In this document: positions 23,342-33,512 of the stretch, piece after piece
How the letters are laid out: each line of letters begins with the position of its first letter
Position numbering within the stretch: the first letter of the stretch is position 1
Source of the DNA: Basidiobolus meristosporus CBS 931.73
Taxonomy: Eukaryota; Basidiobolomycota; Basidiobolomycetes; Basidiobolales; Basidiobolaceae
Assembly: GCA_002104905.1 (NCBI GenBank)
Contig: MCFE01000012.1
Location: 124,001-188,000, forward strand
Direction of reading: 5' to 3'
Length of the DNA stretch: 64,000 nucleotides
The notes under the pieces: generated by a model
Seen by the model: the letters and a program-made list of their open reading frames with translations, nothing else
Databases searched by the model: none
Told to the model about the DNA's origin: nothing
Translations under genes and position numbers: made by a program

Positions 23342-26300
23342 ATGGTACAGACAAGAAGCCGTACCGGACACAAAAGAGAAGAAGGCATCAAAAGACAGAG
23401 TCCCTTGCCAGGAGGCCAACAGGACTCAGTCAATCTAAGCCCTCCGGTCAGGACAGTCAAAGTGCGGAAGAAGAAGCATCAACATGATGCTTCTAGAGAG
23501 GAGGCAAAGGAACCTGTAGTAGAGGTTCCGTCAAAAGGAAAGAGCACAGAATTAGATGAAGAAGTATGGAATGAGCCTTGGGAAGAAGTGTTAAAGCAAA
23601 CAAAGAATGCTAGCATGTCTTCCCATGGCCTATTCCCCATAATGAAGGTATTAGAGCAAACCAAGGCAACCCTCCCAATAACCAATTTACTGGGACTTGC
23701 CCCAGCTCTAGTCAAGGAACTGATAGAGGGATTGAAGGAGATAACAACCCTTCATGTCCACCAGACAGTCCTGCAAAAACCAAATAAAGGTACATATGTA
23801 AAGGTACATATAGAGAATAAGGAGATTCTTGCCCTTATTGACACAGGATTCTCTACGTTGATCATGTCAGAGTCATTGGCAAAACATCTAAAATTAGACA
23901 TAGTCCCCAACAATACCATTTGAGTATGGCTAGCAAATGACCAACTGGACACAACAGTGGGTGTGGTGTCAAATTGTCCCATCCAGCTAGGCAACTTGAT
24001 AATACACCAAGATGTTGTGGTTCTACCTGTTGCAGCCAACAACTTACTCATTGGTGAAAGTTGGTTTATCCAACATAAGATGGATATACTTTACAGTGCA
24101 TCTGAACTCAGGTGGGATACCAAGAGTATCCCATTGATTCATATCACCAATGAGAGCAAGGCATGTAGCAACAGTGTGACAATCAAAGAGGTGAAACTGT
24201 TGCAGTCTCCAATCATCACACGAAAGGTGATAAGAATACCACCCACCAGTGAGACGGTGATCTCATTAGAGACACCAATAGCTTATTTGACAAGCGGAAG
24301 AATGATAACCACAGCAAAGGCATCCAAGCAACTGGAAGGAATCTTGATCCCTAAAGTATGGATACCACCAAAATTTGAAACGCAAAGTCTGAAGTGCTTA
24401 GTGGTCAACAATGGGTGACACACAGTGACATTGCCTAGAGGAGTGCTATTGTCAAACCTAGAGGAAGTTGACGGAATTGACTAAGGACCACCTACAAACA
24501 AGGAACCAGAAGAAGAACTCCCTGAACTAGATGTGGACCCCGGTCTACCGTAAGTTCCTAGAAGGAATACACCTGCTTGCCCAAGTATTCTCTAAGAACT
24601 AAGTAATTGGCCATATACCTGGGGTATATCACCAAATCCACCTCACCAACAAATACCCCATCAAGCAAAAAGCCTAAAGGAACTTGAAAATTGACACAGA
24701 CTATATCAAAGAGACAATTGAAACTTTATTGAAAGACAACATCATTATAGAGAGCCAGTCTCCGTGGGCCTCCCCTGTAGTGATAGTCCCAAAGAAAGAC
24801 AGAAAGCAACACTTTTGCATCAACTACCAAAAATTGAATGCCATCACCCAGAAGGACATGTATCCACTACCACAAATAGACAACCTGTTGGACAGATTAA
24901 TTGGAGCTAAATATTTTAGCTCTCTTGACTTAATCTCTGGGTATTGGCAAGTAGAAGTAGCCCCGGAAGATTGACCCAAAACCACTTTTATAACATTGTT
25001 TGGATTATACAAATGAAACCAACTACCCTTTGGGTTGTGCAATGCCCCCGCTATGTTCCAAAGGATGATCAACAAGGTGCTAGGAAATCTACAATGGGAA
25101 TGCGCTCTTGTATATCTGGACAACATCATGATATATTCACCAATGTAGAAGAGCATATACACAACATGCAACATATCCTGACAGTCCTCCTTGAGAACCA
25201 ACTCAAACTACATCCCAAGAAGTGCCATTTCCTGTATATGAAATTGTTGCTCCTGGGCCACAAGATCTTGGTAGATGGAATATACCCATCTACATCACTC
25301 CTGAAAGCCGTTCAAGATACACCCGCACCAAAGGATATTAATGCAGTGTTGGGATTCCTAGGATTAGCTGGCTACTATTGCCGCTTTGTCAAAAACTTTG
25401 CAACAATAGCAGCCCCCCTATACAAATTGACGCAAAAAGGCCAGTGTTTTGTATGGTCTGAGCCATAAAAGAGAGCATTTGATCAGCTGAAATATTCCCT
25501 GATGTCACTGCCAGTGTTACGTTTTCCCAATTGGGATGCAAGATTTTTTATTAACTGTGATGGAAGTCTCACTGGTATAGGCACCATAGTGGGACAATAC
25601 CACCAACCTGGCAAATTCCACCCAATTGGTTACGTGACCCGTTTGTTAAACAAACACAAATGTCACTACCCCATTACCAAGATTGAATGTCTGGCTGTTG
25701 TTTATTCAATTAAACAACTCCATACATACATACATGGTCTCCAATTCACAATAGTAATGGACCACAGTGCACTGGTCTGGCTGATGAAAACTCAAGACTT
25801 TACTGGTCAACTAGCACATTGGGCCCTCCAACTACAAGAATACGACTTCAAAATAATTCATTGCGCTGGCAAGAAACACCAAGACACAGACTTCCTCAGT
25901 TGCTATCCCATTTGCCAAGTACACGTCAGCAATGACTACAAAGATGTAATCTGCTTTAAAAGAAGAGGGAAGTATCCCAAACACGTTGTTACAAACAAGC
26001 GGAAGAGAGACTTTTGAAAGAAATAGTGTCAGTACAAAGTACAAGAAAACCAATTATGGTTCCTCCAAGGACAGTTCAGAGTTGAGGTACCCCCAATAAC
26101 TGCCCGCAAAGAAATCATACAAGAAAGATATATGTCATTAGGACATGCTAACCCTCTAACAACATACAAGATGTTAAGAAAGACGTTTTATTGGAAAAAA
26201 ATGATGACTGATGTTGTGAATACGCTATGAAGATGCTCTACCTGCAAAAGATTTAACCAAAGTCAAAAGATAGGGACAACCACACCAATACTGCTTGACC

Positions 26301-27163
26301 TACCCTTCTATTGGGTAGGGATCAGCTTCATTGGGCCCTTTATGAAAACAAACAAAGGAGAACAATACATAATAATTGCTACCAATTATTTCTCAAAGTG
26401 GGTAGAGGCCCAAGCTGTCCAAAATAAAGACCAGAAGACAACCGCCCAATTCATTTTAGAACACCTCATCTGCTGGCACAGAAATCCTTAAATACTCCTA
26501 TCCGACAATGGTGTTCCTTCCTGAACAACACTGTGGCCCACTTGTGTGAAATGATGGGCGTGAAACAGGTCTTCACGGCCGCGTATCACCCCAGACCAAC
26601 AGATTAACCAAGAGGATGAACCAGACATGTTGCCACATACTAGAGAAGCTCCACTGGGAACTACCCCAATCATGGGCCAAGCTACTCCCACTGACACCCC
26701 TAGCAATGCGTACAATACCAAATAAAACAACAGGTTTCTCCCTGTACAAAGTTCTGTACAGACAAAGGCCCAAGTGGTGTGAGAAGCTGGATTGACAATG
26801 GAAGGTGTCCCCTTGACAACACATAACAACTATGTAGAAAGGTTGATACACCATATCACCCACCTATACATAAAAGTATTTGAAAATGTCAACAAGCACC
26901 TTCCCCCTCCACCCAAAAATGAGAAACTAACGGGACAAAAGTGGAAACCAGGCGATAAAGTGTGGTACAATCAAACCGTTGCAGGCCTCAAGTTTTGCCC
27001 ACAATTTACACACCACTGGATTGGCCCTTGCACTGTCATTAGCTTGGACCATGGGTCAAAGTACACCATTACCCTGAACAACAAGACAATCAGCAATGTA
27101 GCGCCAGCCCATCTGAAACCGTTTCATGATGATCCACCAATCATCACTGAAACCAAAGTGTGA
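23342..27163 (+). pseudogene. Gypsy pol (protease, RT, RNase H, integrase), broken
   Basis: The protease active site DTG is at 23840-23848 (ALIDTGFSTLIMS). Reverse transcriptase runs from about 24684 (WASPVVIVPKKD, FSSLDLISGYWQVEVAPED), with the catalytic YLDD changed to YLDN near 25113-25124. RNase H is at about 25500-25930 (RFFINCDGSLTGIGTIVGQY). Integrase has the zinc-binding CSTCKRF near 26235, FIGPFMKTNKGEQYIIIAT, SDNG near 26500, and a C-terminal GDKVWYNQT and HHWIGPCTV near 26950-27040. At least eight in-frame stops or shifts interrupt it; several look like TGG to TGA and similar G-to-A changes. It was autonomous once and is inactive now. Confidence 0.88.
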
Positions 27164-27268
27164 TTAATCAATTATCAGGACAAGGATAGAGGAAGACACG
27201 GGATACATACAAAGTTTATTAGAGGAGATTTTAGTTGATATAGGCAAAAATGATATGCGCAAGGAAGT

Positions 27269-28461
27269 TTGCCCAAAGGGGAGAACAAAAGAATGCATAT
27301 GGAAAGAGCCATAGGAAACAGTTCACCCAAAACTGGCAATACCCCTCCCACCAGCAAGAATCAAGATGATATTGACAACAAAACCAACCTGCAAGTGTTG
27401 AGAGATATGGTACAAGCATTACATGTGACAAGAGCAACCTATGAAGAGTTGTTTGCCGGAGCAGTCACGTTGATACAAGACACAATCAGAGAGGTACAAG
27501 ACAAGTTACCCACTCTGATACAAAGCATGGAGATACTACCCAAGAAGACTGTGTACTACCTAAGAGGAGGTTCCTTGATCATTAAGGAGAAGGATGCCAC
27601 ACTGATTCCTGTATCCATACTGGACACAGTCAGACAGAAGACACAAAGAATCAACTGTTGCACCCTCACAAGACCTCAAGAGCCCCCCTGTTTTGTTGCA
27701 TACTTGCCATTGATAGGTATCACGGTTGTTGAGGTATATGCAGACCTGGTACAAGCAGCAAGAGCACCAGAAGTGGAACTCCCAATTCAAGGATTCCTCC
27801 AATAAATTTGCAAACATCTTGAACCGCATTTCCAAGAAGGAACCATCTTAGAGAAGATACGCAAACGGATTAAATACACTGGCCAGTTAACCCATGCAAT
27901 CCACCAAGTTGCTGTGTTACAACTATTACAGTAGTTTACCATAAGACAACTCAGGAACCAGTACAAAGTCCAACTCCAAGAAGCCAAAGAAACCACTGTG
28001 GACTCTGTAGAAACCATGAGGAAAGTACAAAAGCGCCTCAATTGTGCCACAGCCTCTACAGAAGAACTACAATACGTCTTGGAAGAAGCAAAAACTTATT
28101 ACCAACACTGGGTGACTGCCAACCAAGTGTACGCCCTCTTCAAAAGGTCCCCCACCATCATATTGAACACAAAAAGGATAAGCCATAACAATGTTTGCAA
28201 GATAAAGAAGCAAGACTTTATTGCGCTATTGCACCTTTTCTTGTTCTCCAACCCTCCCAAGGAACTTACCTAGAACCCTATGGTTTGCCAACTATTTGGC
28301 TCTGTGGAAAACATCCCTCAAGCAACGCAAGCCGCACCCCACTCTGCCACCAAATGGTATCAGGTATTTGCCCTTAACCCCCTTGCAAGTGATAACCAGC
28401 AATGGTACTATGGTGACTCCCCATGCTCCGTGAACAGAATTAACCCTGGAGAAGCAAGTTA
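27269..28461 (+). pseudogene. Third ORF of the gypsy element, unknown function
   Basis: One frame stays open from 27269 to 28461 (about 397 codons) except for a TAA at 27803-27805, a TAG near 27931 and a further stop near 28271. It starts with a charged segment (MPKGENKRMHMERAIGN), then helical stretches such as TYEELFAGAVTLIQDTIREV and ETTVDSVETMRKVQKRLNCA that look like coiled coil, and ends with KWYQVFALNPLASDNQQWYY. It lies between integrase and the 3' LTR, the position of env in some gypsy elements, but I see no signal peptide, membrane anchor or glycosylation cluster. I do not recognise the family. It may be a gag-like accessory protein. Confidence 0.6.
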
Positions 28462-28507
28462 GTCAAAAGAACTTTGAGGACAAAGCTTCCTTGTAACCCC
28501 TGGGATA

Positions 28508-28733
28508 TGTGAGTACTAAATGCACTACCCACTCTTCACCCAAGAGTTCTCCCCAGAGTCCTACCCAAAGTCCCCCAGTGTCCTCCCTATGATTCCCCCA
28601 CACACCCTCCCTCCTATCCCTACCATTATCTAGATAGAACTCTTACCATAACAGGAAAGTGTTCACACCCCTATTTTATAACACATTGACTATTATCTAA
28701 GCCCCCCCAAGTGATATATATATGTACCCAATT
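28508..28733 (+). repeat. Gypsy 3' LTR, first part
   Basis: These 226 bases match 22154-22379 with about 11 differences. The LTR is interrupted after CCCAATT by the Harbinger element and resumes at 32140. Confidence 0.92.
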
Positions 28734-29476
28734 AGACTTGTTCCATTGTACTGTGCCAGGGCATGCGGCATGATCCGTGGTTGTAAAGAACAATTGGGCG
28801 CAATATTATAGCTACCAGAAGGCAGGATTGTTCTTGGACAATTTTGCACTATGCAGGACAATCTTGCACATTATGGCACAATCTGACATGATGAGGTTGG
28901 CATGGGTGATTGCGCCAACTCGTAATGCTTGCATCACATGCGCAATTGGATACCGCTATAATGGCAGGCAAAATCTGGTATTTGGATATGTTTCTTTAAT
29001 GTAAATGGAAATAAATGTGTATCACACTATAAACTACACTGATACTTACCATTTTGGGTACCCTCACTCCAATTGGATGATATCTCAGTGGTTAATTGGT
29101 CCAAAAGTATCCTGAAGCTGGCAGCCCCCAATTGGCTCATTGACTACTGAAAAAGCTACCTGATTTGCCATCAAATATCCCATTTTGCCCATTGAGCAAG
29201 TGAATCCCTGATCCTAGTGATTGGACAAAGTGTCATAGCTAGCACGCAAGCAATTGTGTAGGTGAAAAACAGATGCAATAGCTGCACTGGTATTACAGAT
29301 GATGTATATATATGCAGGGTGTTTATTTATAAGGGTTCTGTCTCAAATGTGAGACAACCTTGATATTACTTATATCAAAAATTTGATGATCACTGATTTG
29401 CAATGGCTTGATTTGGATTGCAAAAAAAAAGTGTTGTTGGGATCATTACAAATGTGAGCAATTCAAAGCAATTGCA

Positions 29477-30709
29477 TCATCTTCTCCTGGGTTTTTTTCT
29501 CACAGGGATTACTACTGAAGCATTTGGTAGTGACTCACTTTGCACACCTATACTACTTCCTGGCTGACTATCATCTTGGCTACTTGTGTATTTGTAGTCA
29601 GTATTTTGCCTCCTAGTTGATGAGTGCAATGCTGCAGCTTGGCCACACTGAATTGCTCTGACTGAACCAACTGAACCTGCCTGTAGTGCCACGCGCTGAC
29701 ACGTTCTTTTACTTGCCAAGGGCTCCGGTAATTGAGGCACTTCATGTTGGTCATCATCAGTCAGTTCACCAGAAGTAACTTGCTGATGGTCAGGCAAAAC
29801 GGCACGCGCAGGCGCGCCTTGACGTGTTGAGATGGCCCTTGGCTGAGTTCAATGTGATGCCGCATGTTGACGCAACTCGGTCCGCTCCAATGGACTTGTG
29901 TCTAAATGAGCAGTTTGGCGAGTTCTTGTAGTTTTGCTCTGAAGCACACGCGTTGACTCATCGCGGGGCGTTCTGGTAAAGGGTGTTGGCGTGGTCTGGA
30001 CTGACGTGCGCCGGCGTGCTGTGGTTGCAAGAGATGGTTGGGAATCCAGTGAGGCATGCTGGCGCAATCTGGAAGATGTTGCTTGCGGTCTGTATTCTTC
30101 CTCCTGAAGCTCACCATCTGATTCCTCAAGGTATTCACTTACCCTCTGTCTGATACTTTGGATCTGTTGCCTGGATGAGTCCTGTGTATATTGCTCTCAG
30201 AAGCCACTTAGCTCTACTAATATATCACGTAGTACATTAGTCATTTGAGGCAAAAACTCATTCAAAATCACTTTGGTTCCCAAAGTTGAGGCACAAACGG
30301 ACGCGTCCGGCCCGTACTGTGCAAATTGCGTGCAAAATTGTTCCCACGTGGCTTCTTTGTCAAATCCCCTCACTCTCAGCTCATTCTTGATTTCAATACT
30401 TGTCTTGTTATATATCTTTTTACATACATTGGCTGGCATCTTGATGTAGAACTCATGCCACAGCTTTCTACTCAAATTTTTCCATCTTTGTCAACTCTCT
30501 GAGGTATCTAGTTCTGCTAGATTAATCAGTAGTGCCCAAATATCTGTATGAAGGCTCATCATAGACACTTGGGCCATACTAAAATCATTTGGCAAGAACT
30601 CAAACAGATCCAACATTGACTTCTCCGGTCCGGACTGTGCCTGTGAGCTGGGAGATGGGTTTTGTCTGGGTTGTACTAAAGATGAGTTGAGGCTTGGTAT
30701 GGGGACCAT
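29477..30709 (-). pseudogene. Harbinger accessory protein (second ORF)
   Basis: One 411-codon frame runs from the ATG at 30709 (MVPIPSLNSSLVQPRQ) to 29477, interrupted by three TGA codons. Copies 2 and 3 have CAA at two of these positions, so the frame was real. The N-terminal half includes KLWHEFYIKMPANVCKKIYN and ELRVRGFDKEATWEQFC, a basic helical region of the size of a DNA-binding module. The C-terminal half is rich in Ser, Thr, Gln and Arg and ends VVIPVRKKPRRR, a likely nuclear signal. In Harbinger elements the second gene encodes a Myb/SANT-type protein that helps the transposase bind DNA; I do not see a clear Myb motif, so that role is inferred from position. Confidence 0.65.
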
Positions 30710-31068
30710 AGCAACAGATTTGGATACTTATACAGCAGTATATTGGCATCAACCTGGTCTTATATGAAATATATATGAAAACTAATGTGATTGTTGAATT
30801 TTCCATATATTATGCATGATGCATCTTGGATTGTGTTGACATGGATCAGATCACATCAATTGCAGATTTCCTATTTGATTATAGACCTATGATTAAAGCA
30901 TCAATAAAAGTACCAAGGCATTGCTTGTGAATGATTTTTGCGACATAATGATGGGATACATGGCAATTGATGGAGATTTAACCATAATGTATTAAAAATC
31001 AGATAAATAATGCAAATTGCGCCCAATTGATTCAAACCGCCTCCATACAATCATCCATCAATTTTAAT

Positions 31069-31953
31069 ATGACTTACTCATCTGAATAGTCTTTTCTCAT
31101 CAATCCCATCACTACCACTGGATTTCCTTTTGACACACTAGAGGAGATCTATTCCAAGTACTGTGGACCATCAACCCCAATCTACTCAAGGAGATCCCTG
31201 GTTAAGCTTCTCTGCTATTACAAGAACTATTGCCCTACAAGGTTTCATCCCACCATCCATGGCAACAAAAGTCCTAGAAGCTTTCATTCCCAGCTGACAG
31301 CAATGGAGAACCACCTTGCAGAGGGTATGAATGACTTAGAGCAAGCTTGGAATACTAGGTTCAGAAGCTACAATAGACTTCCATATCCCAGAGTGTTCAG
31401 CAACAGGTTCCATATCAGGAGTATTTTGGATACCTTCCCAGTGAGGATTAACAGACCTTCTAGAGGGCAGAGGCACTTTTATTCTGGCAAGTACAAGGCA
31501 CACTGTGTGAAGTTTCAGGCACTGTCTGACATTGAGGGTAACATCATCTGGTTTAGTGGGCCATTTGCTGGAAGTAGGCATGACAAAGCACTCTGGGTAG
31601 AGAATCATCCTGAATTCAGTAGAGGGGAGAAATGTATGGCAGACTTAGCCTATATAGGAGAGGATTGTCAGAGATTAGGATGTATTACAGCTTATAGGAA
31701 GCCAAGGAATGGTGTGCTTAGCAGGAAGCAGAAGCTCTACAATGAGATATTTAATCATTTCAGAGCAAGGGTAGAGCACACATTTGGATATCTGAAGAGA
31801 TTCAGCATATTGGCAGGTAAATATAGAGGAAAGTCATATATAGGTGAAAACTGCAGAATAGGTAAAATAGTTAAGATACTTATTAATGCAAAGTATGTTC
31901 ATACAAGAAGACATCCACTGAGAGAAATGTGTCTGGAGCATTATGAAGAGTAA
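31069..31953 (+). pseudogene. Harbinger DDE_4 transposase, one stop
   Basis: This is the enzyme that cuts and joins the element ends. The frame opens with the ATG at 31069 (MTYSSE), has a TAG at 31087-31089, then is open to 31953 (295 codons). Copy 2 shows TGG at the equivalent place, so the stop is a G-to-A change. Catalytic-core landmarks are IWFSGPFAGSRHDKALW, MADLAYIGEDCQRL (second acidic residue) and FRARVEHTFGYLKRF (glutamate helix). The family usually has 300-400 residues, so an extra 5' exon may be missing. Translation from a later ATG at 31303 would lose the first part of the domain. Confidence 0.85.
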
Positions 31954-32136
31954 ATAAAGCAAGGAAAGCACTATTCTGAGCAACATAAGTAAGATTGAGT
32001 AAAATTATCAGTAACTGTATCATACCACTGGCATCATGGTAGAAATTATAGTGCCAGATAGTGCTGTAGAGTGCCAGATCAATCCGGCACCATAAACAGG
32101 CTGGCACTGTGTGGCACTATCCAACAGAACAAGTCC

Positions 32137-32285
32137 ATTGAACCAAGACAGGGAGATTTTGGGACAGAATAAACACAGGTCTTTATTACCTTGCTACCTT
32201 CTATTGGAAGCTATTCTGAATCAGGTGGTGCTGACTTGACCTACAAGCTCTCCCACTCACTAAGTACAGTCAGTAATAACCCACA
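32137..32285 (+). repeat. Gypsy 3' LTR, second part
   Basis: The first three bases (ATT) are the Harbinger target duplication; 32140-32285 matches 22380-22525 with about nine differences and ends at CCACA, followed by the ATGAT duplication. Confidence 0.9.
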
Positions 32286-32290
32286 ATGAT

Positions 32291-32810
32291 CACATGACAT
32301 CCTTGATCTTTCATGATCTGGCCTAATCAACTTTGTGAAGAAATCCCAATTCCTTCTAGAAAGTTCTATTACATTCTAACAACTTCTTGAAAGCTTCTAG
32401 TCAATGCTACAGAATGGAGCAATCTATGGAAGATTCCATTGGAATTTATGTAGTTCAATATCATATATGGTAAAAGAGCCTTAAATGCAAACTTTTGGGC
32501 TACTGCAATGAGCAAAAACCAGACAGACTCTACAACATCAAAGCACAGAAGCTGAGCAAGTTCAAGGATATGCTGTTTTATAAAAACTCAAGATTTTAAC
32601 CCAAAACATTATTAAATGATGACCAAAATCTGATTTCAAGGCCACCAAGAGTCAGGATTGAATCAGAGCAAAATATTGGAAAGATTTTCACTCCAGAGAA
32701 CTTTACAGCCAAGGTCCAGTCTGAATCAGTGCCCAAGTGTATACCAGGGGTGATTGTTCTAGTACTGCAAAGCAGGAAATAAAACCAGACCAGATATAGC
32801 CCTAGATACT
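32291..32810. other. Unassigned repeat-like DNA
   Basis: No coding frame of note and no match to another part of the window was found. It is CpG-poor and lies between the gypsy element and the foldback element, so it is probably an old transposon remnant. Confidence 0.35.
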
Positions 32811-33512
32811 AGACTTGTTCTGTTGGATAGTGCCAGATTGAGCTATGAGCACTAAATGATGCCATATTGTGCCAGGGAGGCCAAATGAGCCTATACTTGG
32901 CCACAGAGTGTGAAACATAGCTCTGCATCTTCATGCTAAGCAGTCCACGTGTTTCACCCTTTGTGTTGGAGAACATTCATTTTTTGACCTTTTTTTTAGG
33001 TTAATGTTGTACGGGATGTGTAAGAGCACAAAAGGATTGAAGACATGCATCAGGTACTCAAAACCCATGGCACTCTGAATCTAGCTCCTGTGGCTTGTAA
33101 CATGTCACAAAAATTCATGGCACTATCTGGCTCTATATTTACTTATTAGCCCTAAAGTAAGATCTATACAAAGCACTTATAGTGCCAGATGGTACCAGTG
33201 GACCAAGATAGTGCCATGCATTTTGGTGACATGTTACAAGCCACAGGAGCTAGATTCCAAGTGCCATAGGTAGTGAGTACCTGATGCATGTCTTCAGTTC
33301 TTCTGTGCTCTTACACATCCTGCACAACATTGATCTGCAAAAAAATGTCAAAAATGGATTTTCTCCTGCATCATAGGTGAAACACAGGGGCTGCTTTGCA
33401 TGAAGATGCAGAGCTATGTTTCACACTCTGTGGCCAAGTACTGGTTCACTTGGCCTCTCTGGCACACTATGGCATCATTTGACACTCACAGCTCAATGTA
33501 GCACTATCCAGA
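32811..33512. mobile_element. Palindromic foldback MITE, copy 1
   Basis: The left arm (32811 to about 33130) is repeated inverted in the right arm (about 33205-33512) around a loop of some 70 bases. Paired strings include GCCACAGAGTGTGAAACATA (left) with TATGTTTCACACTCTGTGGC (right), and ACATGTCACAAAAATTCATG (left) with CATGCATTTTGGTGACATGT (right). The left end starts AGACTTGTTCTGTTGGATAG, the same as the Harbinger right terminus. No gene is present. It is probably mobilised in trans by the Harbinger transposase. The right terminus is lost at the Plavaka boundary. Confidence 0.75.

Larger units (their letters stand above)
28734..32136 (+). mobile_element. PIF/Harbinger-like DNA transposon, copy 1 (nested)
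   Basis: The element is 3403 bases. Its ends are AGACTTGTTCC... and ...GAACAAGTCC, with a perfect 3-bp target duplication ATT (28731-28733 and 32137-32139) inside the gypsy 3' LTR. It has two divergent genes: an accessory protein on the minus strand and a DDE_4-type transposase on the plus strand. The right end carries repeated AGTGCCA/TGGCACT motifs, as expected of transposase-binding sites. A 3-bp duplication plus a two-gene layout fits PIF/Harbinger. It is the youngest insertion here by nesting. Confidence 0.9.
22154..32285 (+). mobile_element. Ty3/gypsy retrotransposon with nested insertion
   Basis: The LTRs are TGTGAG...CCACA and 372 bases each: 22154-22525, and 28508-28733 continued at 32140-32285 after the nested element. 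The flanking 5-bp duplication is ATGAT on both sides (22149-22153 and 32286-32290). Without the nested Harbinger element the retrotransposon is about 6.7 kb. By my own alignment the two LTRs differ at about 20 of 372 positions. Gag, zinc knuckle, protease, reverse transcriptase, RNase H and integrase occur in gypsy order, followed by an extra ORF. Stops and frameshifts make it defective. Confidence 0.93.

Noticed and set aside
23041-23460. Minus-strand open frame of 139 codons
   Set aside because: It is antisense to the gypsy gag and protease region and shows no independent coding character.
29849-30138. Two overlapping minus-strand frames taken as separate genes
   Set aside because: They are alternative readings of the low-complexity second half of the single Harbinger accessory gene.
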